Shown piece by piece: positions 10,741-22,055 of a stretch of 64,000 nt of DNA; positions within the stretch are counted from its first letter, which is position 1, and every line of letters begins with the position of its first letter. This stretch comes from Myxocyprinus asiaticus. Its lineage: Eukaryota > Chordata > Actinopteri > Cypriniformes > Catostomidae. The notes beneath the pieces are model-generated. The model had not been told where the DNA came from, searched no databases, and saw only the letters and a program-made list of their open reading frames with translations. A program made the translations under genes and the position numbers. The DNA lies in assembly GCF_019703515.2 (NCBI RefSeq), contig NC_059346.1, forward strand, positions 49,583,501-49,647,500. The letters are read 5' to 3'.

Positions 10741-13700
10741 TTAAATGGACCATATATTTTTCCAATTTAAATGATCAAAGAGTCCATTCCAATATGAGTT
10801 TGCAGGAGGGGCAGAGACAATGTTCTCAAGGAATAGAGCTCTTACTTTATGATTCCTTCCTTTTTTTTCAGTGAAACATATCTCACCAATAGGTGTGTTT
10901 ACAGGTTCAGGAGAGGGTAAAGGGAGAGTATTATTTTTGAAAAGCATGTGTATGCCAGATGGAATAGCATCCATAACTGTGGCAAACTCTTTAGGAGTTA
11001 CTGGTATATTATATTCTGAAAGATATTCTGTATACCTAAAAAGCAGACCTTCGTTATTAAAGAGCTGTCTAACATGAAATATTCCATTACTGAACCAGTG
11101 ATTATAGAACAAAGATATTGTTCCATAGTAACACCGATGAGGAGAAAAGTTATGCTTGTAAATAAGAGTCCATGCCAAAAGAACTTACTGGTGAAAGTTA
11201 GATAGCTTGACAGGGAGTTTTTGAATATCATAATTACATATTAAAACAAACTTTGCACCACCAAGTTGTGAGAGGGCAAGCTGAGGGAAAAGATTCCAAA
11301 TAGAGGTGGGATTTTTAAGGAATCGATTAAGCCAGTTTATTTTAATTGTGTTATTTAGTGAGCAAAAATCAATGAAGTTTAAGCCACCCTTTTTGTGAGA
11401 ATTTAGTATCACTGACTTTTTCAAATAATGGGATTTGTTTTTCCATAAAAATTTAATTAAGATTCCATCGATTACTTTACATGTGGGCTTATCAACGTAC
11501 AATGACTGAGCGGCATAAGTTAGGCGAGACAGACCCTCTGCTTTAACAAGCAAACCTCTGCCTTTCAAAGAAAGGTTTCTCTGCAGCCAGCAATTAAGCC
11601 ATTTCGTTGTTTTTGTAACAATTGTGTTAAAATTAGCAGTGCATCTAGAGTTATCTTTGGTTATTTGTATACCCAAATATGTAACAGTTTTTAACTGCAA
11701 TACCACCAACTGAAGAAATCATACTGTTTTTTTATCAGAAGTAATTCATATTTATTAAGATTAAGATGTAGGCCTGAGGATTTAGAAAAGAGATGAAGAG
11801 TACATAGGGCTGCTGGTATTTGCAGAGAGTCTTCAAAGAACAAAGCAGTATCAAAAATCATATTTCCAGTAACTGACTAATAATTATCTCTGTATTGCCA
11901 ATACTGATGCCTTTTAGATGGCTTGCTTTGATGTGTGAACTAAGAAATATTGTCGCAATTAAAAAAAAGATAGGGAGAGACTGGATATCCCTGTCTAACT
12001 CCACGGTTACTTAACTTAATGGAGCTACTACTATTCATATACAGCATTTTGACCATATTACAAAAGGAGTCACCAAAGCCAATTCTATGTAGCGCTTGAA
12101 ACAAAAACTCACGTTCTAGTGTGTCAAACGCTTTATAGTAGTCTAAAAATAAAATAAAACTTTATTTTTGGAGTAAATATGAATAGTCTAATACATTTAA
12201 TATTAAGCGTATCTTGTTTGATATATGTCCGTTTGGCAGAAATCCTGACTGTGTTTCATCAATAATGGAATTTAGGACACATTTTAGTCTTTTGGCCAGA
12301 ACGAAAGTTATTATTTTATAGTCATTATTTAATAAAGTGATTGGGCGCCAATTGTCTATCACAGGGGGATCTTTGTTTGGCTTTGGAATTAGGGTTATTA
12401 TTTCTTGACATTAGGTGGGGGGAGAAATGTTTTCTCTATGCTTTCCCTAAAAACCTCTAATAGAAATGGTGCTATTTTTTTGCTAAATAATTTATAAAAC
12501 TCTGAAGTGAGCCCATCAGTGCCTGGAGATTTTCAATTTTTATATGAATTAATTGCTTCTACAATCTCATTCAGGGTAATAGGAGCATCACAAAAAGCTT
12601 TATCTACTATATTAAATTGCTGCACATTCTGAAGAGACTCGAAGAAATCAGTTGCATCTTGGTGGCAAAATGTAGACGTATATAACTCACTGTAAAATTT
12701 AGCACAGAATTTTCCAGTGATTTTCTGATCTTCACTTACTATTCCATCAATCATGAGTTTTCCTATATGACTTTTTTGGCTTGTTGTCTTTCTAATCGGA
12801 AAAAATAAGCAGAGCTTTGCTCACCTTCCTCGAGCCACTTTCTGCGCAATCGGATGTAAGCTCCTTCAGGTTTATATTTATATATTATATCTAATTGATG
12901 TTGCTGTTCAGCAAGTTCAGCTTTTTCAAAATCAGTAATATCGTCCACATTTTTAGCTAAAAGACTAGCAATTTTACAAATAACATTACTCTCATTAGAC
13001 TTCTGTTTTTAGCCAAGTCACCACTGAATTTCCGAAAATATTTACAAACTTCATATTTAGTTAACTCCCAATTACTGCAGTAGTTATCTTCCTCCTTTGC
13101 TTTGTTCCAAACATTTGTGATAATGTCATCAGTTTTGTTTTTTACTTTATCATAGGTGAGAACTGAGTTACTAAGCTTCCAGTTAGAGGGAGTTCTATAC
13201 GAGTTAACAGTAGTTGAAAGAGGGATGCGAATATTAATACATTTATGATCAGATAAAGGTGAAGGTATAATATCAGTTTAAATATTATGCATCTCCTTAG
13301 AAGCAAGCCATCAGTCAATGTGAGATTGGCGTGAGAAAGAGTTATTACTCCATGTAAATACCTTTAAAAATGGATGAGTTTGCCTCCTGCTATCAACCAA
13401 AGAAAATCTTTGCATGAACATCTTTAAGTAGGAATTAGAATCATTAGATTTTGGGGGCCATCTATCAATATTGTTGTCCATAACCGCATTGAAATCTCCT
13501 CCAAAACCAAATAAGAGTTGAGGTAGTTATTTAAAAATGAAAGTATACGTTCTTCCATTCGATAAAAGAAATCTTCGTTTTCTTTTTTTGATTAAATCCA
13601 TCAAGATTGGTAACAATAAACATCATTGTAACAAACTTCACAGCAGAAGGGAAGGAGAACACAGGGAAGCAGGTTTTTCCAGGCTCAGGTAAGATTTTAA

Positions 13701-14110
13701 TCGGTCACTTCAGTGCTTTTCAACTTCACAAAAGTGCCCTTACCGCTTTCTCTCTCTCCAGACGGACGCTTGACCACGCCCCCACTGCCACAATCATATC
13801 TGAGATTTCAAGTAGGAGGCAAACATACCGACCACTTGGATCACAGTCAGAAAACAGAATTTTCCCCTTAAAGTAATGAAGATGCAAACCCCAGCTGAGT
13901 TTGACCTTCCATGAGACATCCACAGGTCCATGCCCCATTGTGATCTCCAAAAATTAAAATCTTCTTTGACTGAATGACATTCTTGTAAAAAATAAAAGTC
14001 AGAATTAAATTGTTTAAGGTACAAAAAGATAGCTTTATGCTTAGTAAGGTTTCTTAGCCCTCTAACATTAAGTGAGAGAATAGAGAGAACCATAACAGAA
14101 AAAAACAACA
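10741..14110 (-). pseudogene. LINE ORF2 (endonuclease + RT), fragmented
   Basis: The endonuclease starts near 14100 with LSILSLNVRGLRNLTKHKA and YFLQECHS (the Asn and Glu active-site blocks), ending in a frameshift near 13800. RT fragments follow: MIDGIVSEDQKITGKFCAKF (12754-12533) and NWRPITLLNNDYKI with DETQSGFLPNGHISNKI (12362-12162). The region that should hold the YADD box (about 11830-11880) is damaged. The C-terminal part reads TYLGIQITKD, KFLWKNKSHYL and KKGGLNFIDF (11709-11185), then 11178-10741. Several frames are needed, so it is inactive. Confidence 0.8.
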
Positions 14111-14584
14111 ACAACAAAAACTTTAAGTATAATACAAACAACGCATTGAGATCGGACTTATTTAAGAAATATATGCATAAAAATGAGCACAGCAAATTCT
14201 ACAATAAAAAAGAATAACATCATATTGATGTAGTGCAGTACAAAATATAGGCCTATACATTTTTAACTTTAGAACAAGGGGAGTATAGAAGAACAAGTAA
14301 CCAACACAGGTCAAACAAACAAATAGCAATAAAGCTCCTCGTTTTGTTCGGCAAATTCTCTGGGCTATTAAGTTAAACCCAGTGACATTTTAATAAAGTG
14401 CAAAGTTAAATGTTATAAAACAGGATTAAACCCTAAAAGTAATAAAATACCTGACTTGAAGGCGTTGTTGTTCCGCGTGGAACTCTATGCACTCTAGTTA
14501 GTTTATATAGAAGTCCTGAAGCGGCAAAAGTGCGCAGTTCTACTTCAGAATGGAGCAAGTAAATAAACAGTCAGAGAAGAAAAT

Positions 14585-15463
14585 TCAGGTTGGTGGAAAT
14601 ATTTCGATGCCATCCACAAAAGCCCTTCCTCCTACAAAGTAAGCCTGCTTGTTATCTCGCCGTGCTTTGTCCACGAGAGGCCATAGTTTGTTCCTCTTTT
14701 CTCTATCTGTCGGAGACAGATCCTCAGATATTTTTAAGTTGTTGTTCCTGAGAAAGAGAGAGTCCTTTACTGCCTGCCAAACGGCATCACGGTAGAAGCG
14801 AGAGTTAAACTGAAAGATGACCCCTCTAGGTTTGTCGCTGCTCAGTTGTTTACGCCCAAGTCGATGTACAGTATCGACAGTGTATGGAAGTTTGTCCTTT
14901 GCTTCTGGTAAAAGCTGCTGACATACCTGGATAACCCTCTCCCGAACATCCTCCCTCTCCTTTTCGGGGATCCCGTAGGTTCTCAGATTCCAACGACATG
15001 AGTATCTTTTGAGATGAGAGAGATGTTTTTCGTTCTCAGATGATTTAGCCTCAATCTTCTTCACTTGTGACTCCATTACACTGAGCTGGCCTTTAACAGC
15101 TGTCTTCACGTCGGATATCTGTTTGATGTTTTCATTAACTGTCTCTTTCATACTCGCCATCGCACGTGCATTCTCTGCCACCATTCTTTCCAGGGCATCA
15201 GATCAATTATTAATTAGAATCGAGAGTACTTTGAGTTGTGAGAGGACATTGGTGGTATCAAGGCTGTCCATCTTCCACTGTTTAACAGCAGGAGACTTAC
15301 ATGGTGTTTTGGGGAGAGGATGGAAAACTTCCTCAACAGGCATGATATCTGCAGAATCAATTTCTGACTTGAGGTAATCATGCAAATTTTCACTCAAAAG
15401 TTTGTTTGAAACTTGCTGCTTCATCAAGGTAGCTTTAGCAGGATTAGCATTGGCTTGGCACAT
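14585..15463 (-). pseudogene. LINE ORF1 protein with one in-frame stop
   Basis: The first part (15463-15203) begins MCQANANPAKATLMKQQ and ends at a TAA. The frame then resumes as SDALERMVAENARAMASMK (15184-14585). A coiled-coil-like region (KGQLSVMESQVKKIEAKSSE) precedes an RRM-like block (WNLRTYGIPEKEREDVRERV, TVHRLGRK, KPRGVIFQF) and a C-terminal domain (LRNNNLKISEDLS, RDNKQAYFVGG). This is the organisation of L1 ORF1 RNA-binding chaperones. About 290 residues in total; the single stop is the only break seen in this ORF. Confidence 0.8.
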
Positions 15464-15644
15464 GTTCTAGTTCTTTCTTTTTTCAGATTTCCCCATTTTC
15501 AATCATTATGATCATTGTAACAACCACTTATGCACCAAAAGAAAATTAAATAGTCTTACTGCACTACAAATTAAATAATTAGTCTGAATTTGCAGAGCTC
15601 TTCAAAGCACGTATAGTCATAGTGCCATCTTGGCCGCTCCAGAA

Positions 15645-15835
15645 TCCAGTTCATTGAAGGTGCGTTATGGGTGTTTGTGACATCATCAGGTCACGTGACC
15701 AGGAAGTTATATGGTTTTGAAATTTTCAAAAATTCATAAACAAAATAAAAAAAATCATATTTCTAGAATCCAAGTCATGTAAGGTGTGTTATGGGTGTTT
15801 GTGAATATATTACAGGTGGTGTGACATAATCAGTT
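15645..15835 (-). repeat. Reverse-oriented units of the 8760-9310 repeat
   Basis: The stretch ggtcacgtgaccaggaagtt...aatccaagtcatgtaaggtg...ggtggtgtgacat is the reverse complement of the tandem unit seen at 8760-9310. It directly adjoins the 5' end of the LINE, so the LINE lies between oppositely oriented copies. Confidence 0.8.
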
Positions 15836-16118
15836 CAAATGAACACTATTCAGCGTTTTTCACTTTTGATGCTTAAAACAATTACATTTATCGAATAACA
15901 TTTTAATTACTTTTGCTATTATGATTTACAGTGTTATCTGAACGAGACAGCATGAACCGCCACTATTTTGCAATTACATACCAATTAATGTTAAAGGAAG
16001 GATCGAATGTCTAACGAATATTCAATATAAAAACAACTTTACCACAGTTACATTTTGGACCCTGTTCGCACCAGTATTTAGCGCTGTCCACTTGTGATCG
16101 GATCACCCGAGATGGATG

Positions 16119-16833
16119 TTAAAGGGATGGTTCACCCAAAAATAAAAATTCTCTCATTATTCACTTACCCTGATGCCATCCCAGATGTGTAAGTCAGTCT
16201 TTCTTCAGCAGAACACAAATGAAGATTTTTAGAAGATAGAGCTCTGTCAGGTCCTTATAATGGAAGTACATGGGTGCCAGAACTTTAACAGTCCAAAGTC
16301 ATATTTAGGCAGCAATAAAGTTATCTATGCGACTCCAGTTGATCAATTAATCTCTACTGAAGCGATTCGAAAGGTTTATGTAAGAAACAAGTCGATAATT
16401 AAAATGCTTTTAACTTTAAATCGGTGCTTCCATCCAGGGCTCTGATGCTGTTTGAAATGTCTGAACTCTCGCATGATGTTCGTTCTTCTGTTGTAAATAA
16501 GCGCCGCTTCCGAATTCTTGCATGAACTCGCTGACATGCTTACCTCACGCTTTGTGTCAGCTGCTAGAAGGAAGCGCTTTTTTTAAAAGTTAATAACGTT
16601 TTAATTATCAATTTATTTTTTACACAAAAATGTAGTGATTTGCTTCAGAAGACATTAATTGATCGACTGGAGTCGTGTGGATTACTTTATTGCTGCCTAA
16701 ATGTACCAGACAGAGATCTATCTTCTAAAAATCTTAATTTGTGTTCTGCTGAAGAAAGACCGCCATACACGGTTGGCATCAGGGTAAGTGAATAATGAGA
16801 GAATTTTCATTTTTGGGTGAACTGTTCCTTTAA
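16119..16833. mobile_element. Long palindromic MITE (ttaaagggatggttcaccc family)
   Basis: The left end ttaaagggatggttcaccc and the right end gggtgaactgttcctttaa are inverted, and pairing extends over more than 100 bases per arm (gaacacaaatgaagattttt against aaaaatcttaatttgtgttc). The middle is unique. There is no coding capacity. The same family is present at 26277-26898. Such elements are very common in cyprinid genomes. Confidence 0.8.
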
Positions 16834-17026
16834 TACCAGGTCTGAACAGGGCAAGAGTGACATTTGACAACAGTTGTCGTTGCTTGAACACAAAGACACG
16901 TGCTTGAAGGAACACATTTGATTATATTTTGAAGAACAGATAAAAAAATAAAAAAAATGTTGGAACGCATGTCTGATTCGCTGTTTGCTGAAATATTCAA
17001 TGACGCTCAGCCACTCATGAGCGCAG

Positions 17027-17098
17027 CATGAAAGTCTTTCTGTTGCTGCTGCATTCACTGAGCTCTGCGTCACTGCCATCTATTTTACCCAAGTAAAC
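17027..17098 (-). pseudogene. Decayed partial copy of the rph3al exon at 23616-23714
   Basis: Seventy-two bases align without gaps to 23644-23715 at 63 of 72 identities. The similarity starts at the exon's 5' splice boundary and stops about 28 bases before its 3' end. The conceptual residues keep DGS-D-ELSECSS-RKTFM, but five of 24 differ from the exon. The acceptor AG is TG here with no pyrimidine tract, and a TGA follows shortly after the copied part. It lies about 5 kb beyond the last recognised rph3al exon in gene orientation. It is a dead exon duplicate or captured exon. Confidence 0.75.
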
Positions 17099-18388
17099 AA
17101 AGCAGAATTTGCAGCTCTGCTTGTAGATTTCCACTTTACTTTTTGCAACGTGCCTCAAATGAAACTCTGAATATCTTTAAAAGGTTTGAAGTCACTAACA
17201 TGGCAAACTTGGGCAAATCTGGTGATTATTTTGTCCTCAAAAGTTTGCTACTCGCTGAAGTTCCAACAAACTAGCCAATAAGATTTGTGCTGATGGTTTG
17301 AGAAAGCATTTTCCAATTCTGTGTGCAATGTGCATCAAACGTTAGAGCATGGACTGTGGACTTCTGAAGAGGAGACTAGCCATTCGTAGGCCAATTTCCC
17401 GATAAGTTTAGGGAATATCTTTTTGATCGACCAATGTAAGACATGGAGAGTGTTTGGGAAATCCATTTAAAAACATTCATTATTTTTTGCAATTCGGTTT
17501 GGTGACGCTAGTGGCACACAACTTTTACACGTCAGCTTTAAGGACAACAATAGCTCTGAACTTTATATAATATCTGGCTTTATGGTGTGTATTCTCTAAT
17601 AGCGCTGTTGTATGCCATAAAATAAATGGGTTTTACAGGTATAGATGATCTATCTGACAAATGTAAATGAAACTATGACAATAAAATGCTTTAATTTGTT
17701 CCATTAAGTTGTGCAGTGACATTTTCTCATGAACACAGAGGGCAGGAAGATAAACCGACTCATGCCTGCAGAAGCATATAGAGAGGATACATAGGGGAGA
17801 ATCCTTATCTGTGAAAGTGAGCAGTACAAATTGGAGAGTGCTCGAGCAACTTGCACACTATCATTGGGATAATGAGGGTTATTTGTTTCTTCTCAGAGCG
17901 AAAGTGGGGAGCCAAGTTACTTTAAGCAGAGAACAGAGATATAGAGGTGAACAATGAAAGCAGCTCATAATGGCAGGCCAAAGGGACGCATGCCAAGGCA
18001 ATTTGGTCTATGCCAACATATAACTCTACATAAACACACAGGAAACAGATCAAAGACAGACCAAACTTGAAAAACACAAGGGGCAAACTAGAGGAAGAGG
18101 GTTCCTATACGTTTTGGGAAAAAAATGCAGATGCCGTCTCTAAATATAATCACATCAACATTTTAGGAAATACTTTTTCTTTAAACTCTACAAAGGCGAT
18201 AATGAGCACAACAATGACACATTTCTGCACATTTCACAACACATGATAAATTTAGGAGCATAAGCAACATATTGAACTAAATGTGTACATTTTCTGGTGA
18301 CAATGTAAGTGGTGCCTGCCCATGCAAAACTCACTGACATGATGCTAGGGTGTTTTGAGTGGTTGCCATGGCACTGCTATGTGGTAAC
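17099..18388. other. Non-coding stretch, rph3al 3' side
   Basis: No supported exon. AT-rich, no recognised repeat family. A weak terminal-exon candidate on the minus strand (17704-17765) was considered and not accepted. Confidence 0.4.
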
Positions 18389-18999
18389 TAGTGGTCGACT
18401 GATATGGGTTTTTTAATGGTCAATGCCGATATCCAGAGAGCAGGGTGGCAATAACAATGGAAAAAGGAAATAACAGCACACACAGTAGTCCAGCAACCAA
18501 GGATGGCATGTCCATGTTAGCAATCGCATTTTCTCAAAAAATACAGAATCAAACCAATTGTACATACAGAACACAGTGAATAAGACATTTACTGTACTTA
18601 TAGCACACATGAAGTGCTTTTACCTTGATTGCTCTCATGCCCTTGTGCGAATCCAGCACGAGCAGCAATCTCCTGACAGTTTAAATGGCCTGGATTGCCT
18701 GCTTGGATTGTCAAAGACTGACTGTCCTGATTTGTGTATCAGAGGAAATTTTGATCCTGGAGTTTTGATTGTGGCTGATATAAACGCGCTTCAGAGGAAG
18801 ATATTAGATAAGTGCTCGACAGGAAGAAAACGCTGGATTTTCATGAGGTTCGTGAATAACATCTGTTTAAACGAGATATTTGCAAACGGTATACACTGAT
18901 CAGCCACAACATTAAAACCACTGACAGGTGAAGTGAATAACATTTATTATCTCGTTATAATGGCACCTGTCAATGGGTAGGATATATTAGGCTGCAAGT

Positions 19000-20600
19000 G
19001 AACAGTCAGTTCTTGAATTTCATGTGTTGGAAGCAGGAAAAATGGGCAAGCGACTTTGACAAGGGCCAAATTGTGACGGCTAAACGATTGGGTCAGAGCA
19101 TCTCCAAAACGGCAGGTCTTCTGGGGTGTTCCCAGTATGCAGTGGTTAGTACCTACCAAAATTGGTCTAAAGAAGGACAACTGTTGAACCGGCAACAGGG
19201 TCATGGGCGCCCAAGGCTCACTGATGCAGGTGGGAAGTGAAGGCTAGCCCGTCTGGTCTGATCCCACAGAAGAGCTACTGTAGCACAAATTGCTGAAAAA
19301 CTTAATGCTGGCCATGATAGAAAGGTGTCAGAACACACAGTGCATTGCAGCTTGCTGCGTATGGGGCTGCGTAGCCGCAGACCGGTCAGAGTGCCCAAGC
19401 TCACCCCTGTCCACCACCAAAAGTGCTTACAATAGGCACGTGCATGTCAGAAGTGGACCATGGAGCAATGGAAGAAGGTGGCCTGGGGCCGGTTGCATAA
19501 AACTGTTTTAGACTAGTCTTACTAGTTAGTCTTCTAAAATGTTGAACTTAAATCAGTCTAATTTAAGACCAATATGTAAGACAGCACACCGCTAGGCTAA
19601 CTTTTGTTTACATTCTATGTTGCCATGGAAAATAACTGTCAGCTGAGCCAGTGGGGGCTTCAGTTGAGGGCTGAAAGGGGCTTGAGTTGAGACTTTGTAG
19701 AAGACTTTGACTTCAACGATCTTATCAAAATGTCATATGGTTTTTATCATTTGGGTTAAAATCACTAAATTTTTTCATTAGAATTAATTTTGAATTTTCA
19801 GCGAATGAAAACTGTATTGAGCATCCACTGTCGGTCATTTTTTTAAAAGCTGTTCAGTGTCTTACTTTTCCCACAATGCAATGCAAATTAGACTGTCTTA
19901 CTAAAGACAACTGTGAGCTTGTTTTATGCAACAGGCTTTCTATAGCGTCTTTAGCTAGTCAAACTAATTGTTAGATGCAGTCTTAAGTTAATGGCTATGT
20001 TTATACAACCGGCCCCTGGTCTGATGTATCACGTTTTCTTTTAGATCATGTGGATGGCCAGGTGCATGTGCATCGTTTACCTGGGGAAGAGATGGCAGCA
20101 GGATGCACCATGGGAAGAAAGCAGGCCAGCAGAGGCAGTGTGATGCTCTGGGCAATGTTCAGCTGGGAAACCTTGGGTCCTGGTATTCATGTGGATGTTA
20201 CTTTGACACATACCACCTACCTAAAGATTGCTGCAGACCATGTATACCCCTTCATGGCAATGGTATTCCCTGATGGCAGTGGCCTCTTTCAGCAGGATAT
20301 TGCGCCCTGCCACACTGCAAAAATTGTTCAGGAATGGTTTGAGGAACATGACAAAAAGTTCAAGGTGTTGACTTGGCCTCCAAATTCCCCAGATCTCAAT
20401 CTGATTGAGCATCTATGGGATGTGCTGGACCAGCAAATCTGATCCATGGAGGCCCCACCTCACATCTTACAGGACTTAAAGGATCTGCTGCTAACGTCTT
20501 TGTGCCAGATACCACAGGACACCTTCAGAGGTCTTGTGGAGTCCATGCCTCAAGGGGTCAGAGCTGTTTTGGCAGCACAAGGGGGACCTACACGATATTA
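19000..20600 (+). pseudogene. Mariner-like transposase, split by a MITE
   Basis: The N-terminal DNA-binding part reads [35 protein letters not shown] and [11 protein letters not shown] (to 19240), followed by a frameshift. The catalytic half (20050-20442) contains ASRGSVMLWAMFSWE, GLFQQDIAPCHTAKIVQEWF and PPNSPDLNLIEHLWDVL. The residues W-S-D containing the first catalytic Asp straddle the MITE site (codons at about 19485 and 20017-20024). Between the second Asp (QQD) and the Glu (LIE) I count 36 residues, against 34 in typical Tc1. A TGA after LDQQI and a frameshift finish the decay. Confidence 0.85.
19487..20013. mobile_element. MITE with ggccggttg termini inside the mariner
   Basis: The left terminus ggccggttgcataaa and the right terminus tttatacaaccggcc are inverted with one mismatch, bordered by cctgg on both sides (19482-19486, 20014-20018), a 5-base duplication. 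The 527-bp interior has no ORF. Because the flanks also extend the inverted repeat (gg/cc), the exact duplication length is ambiguous, and I do not assign a superfamily. Confidence 0.75.
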
Positions 20601-21223
20601 GGCAGGTGGCAGTTTTAATGTTGTGGCTGATCAGTGTATAATAGAAGTTTTATTGATATTTGCCTTTTATCTTTCTAAAAGAAACTTAAAGGTGACAGGG
20701 AACTGCTGAGGAGAGGCTGATAGAATACATGCTTTAGAGGTAAATAAATGAGCGCTCCACGGGATGCTGGATCTGCTCAAGTTTTGTAAGGATTGTTTAT
20801 ACGAGATATGCACATACTTGCAGACAGTATATGATATTAGTTTTATTGATATTTGCCTTTTTATCATTAGACAAGATAGTTAAAAATTACAGGGAACTGT
20901 TGAGGAGAGAAAATGAAACAGGCGAGCACTTTAACATTATGAGTTCAAACGTGTCTGTCGTGGCTCTGAGATGCAGACCATTTAAATGACACTGTGTTGA
21001 ACACTGGTCTATTATTGTTCTAACACGATGGCACATAACAACAAAAGGAACTGTGACTGGTCGTATACATGTCTCAAGTCGCTTAACATGCAAGCAGGCG
21101 ATTATCAGAAATTCTCAACAAACAAATCAGCCAAGCGGGAAAATTTACTGGTCGATGCGATAATTAAAAAAGTTAGAATATCGTCCGATTTATCAGCCTC
21201 GGCGATATAACAGTCGAACACTA

Positions 21224-21660
21224 TTGGTAACTAAAGGCTTGTTACTGCATGAGGTTGCTAGGGTGTTCTGGATGGTTGTTAGGTGGGCGCCTACTAGTCC
21301 AAGTCAAAAGAGCCCACCTCCATTGTCTCCATGATATTCTGGTCCCTAGATTGGTCACTACTTCAATTTAGGGAATTTTTTCAGCAGTTTTATCATTCGC
21401 AAGGCAAAAATCATAAGTCTGATCACTTGGAAAAGTAATAACATAACTCTTCTCAACAAGTCACAAGATTTGAGGTATCATTTATGTACATAGCACAAAC
21501 ATGCAAGATAAGTTGTGCATCAAAGAGTAAAAGTTGGGCTAGGGGGCTTTCAAAACCCCAAACTCTACGAAGTAAGATCAATAATAAAAGAGGGAAAAGA
21601 GGAAAGAGGAGTATTTTATGGTTAGCTCTGAGGAGAAAGATTTATACAGGAATCTCTTTT
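21224..21660. other. Non-coding stretch
   Basis: No exon or defined element seen between the hAT element and the GT-containing repeat. Confidence 0.4.
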
Positions 21661-21667
21661 CCAGCAC

Positions 21668-21715
21668 ATATTTAGTGTAGAGTTGTCAGTATCAAATGGC
21701 CCCAGAGAGCACACG

Positions 21716-21746
<31 letters not shown>

Positions 21747-22030
21747 GGCGGGTTTAGGTGGTTTACGAGGACATTTTTTTTAGGTTACAAACTGGTAATT
21801 ACAAGGGTATTATGCTATAAATGTGACATTACTAGTGTCCACATAGTTCAAATCGCTTAAAAAATATACATATAATATGTTTTTTTGAAAATGTAAAAAT
21901 GCAGAATGTTTTTTGTGAGGGTTAGGTTTAGGGGTAGGGTTAGGGTTAGGGGATATAATCTATAGTTCGTACAGTATAAAAATCATTATGTCTATGGAGA
22001 GTCCTCATAAGGATAGCCGCACCAACATGT
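21668..22030. repeat. Dispersed fish repeat with (GT)n core
   Basis: It contains a GT run (21718-21747), the block aggtggtttacgaggacat, and a ggttaggtttaggggtaggg run (21918-21950) followed by gtctatggagagtcctcat. This combination recurs widely in fish introns; a shorter related taggggt-type run is also at 39250-39290. Its right edge lies within about 30 bases of the donor of the rph3al exon at 22056. Confidence 0.5.
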
Positions 22031-22055
22031 GTGTGTTGGGGGGGGTGGCACTCAC

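Larger units (their letters stand above)
10015..15640 (-). mobile_element. L1/Tx1-type LINE, near full length, decayed
   Basis: On the minus strand the order is 5' region (15640 to 15464), ORF1 (15463-14585), ORF2 with endonuclease then RT then C-terminal part (about 14110-10741) and a 3' tail. The plus-strand T runs at 10010-10030 fit a poly-A tail read backwards. A two-ORF layout with an AP-type endonuclease is that of L1-like LINEs. No target duplication was identified. Both ORFs carry stops and frameshifts. Confidence 0.85.
18894..20636 (+). mobile_element. Mariner/Tc1-like element nested in the hAT element
   Basis: The termini cactgatcagccacaacat and atgttgtggctgatcagtg are perfect inverted repeats flanked by TA (18892-18893 and 20637-20638). 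Without the internal MITE (19487-20013) it is about 1.2 kb, the usual length of a single-ORF mariner. It carries a transposase in the plus direction. It must be younger than the surrounding hAT element and older than the MITE inside it. Confidence 0.88.
18389..21223. mobile_element. hAT-like element with 8-bp target duplication, host of a mariner
   Basis: The ends are tagtggtcgactg on the left and, reverse complemented, tagtgttcgactg on the right: 12 of 13 match. They are flanked by gtggtaac (18381-18388) and ttggtaac (21224-21231), an 8-base duplication with one mismatch, the hAT hallmark. Removing the inner mariner leaves about 1.1 kb without a transposase, so this is a non-autonomous copy. 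Inside, a block (attttattgatatttgcc...cagggaactg) occurs twice, near 20648 and 20838. Confidence 0.75.

Noticed and set aside
17704..17765. Possible terminal rph3al exon on the minus strand: acceptor tatatgcttctgcag, phase fits, short peptide then TAA and an ATTAAA
   Set aside because: The peptide (SMSRFIFLPSVFMRKCHCTT) is hydrophobic and has no similarity to Noc2 C-termini that I know; the signals are short enough to occur by chance.
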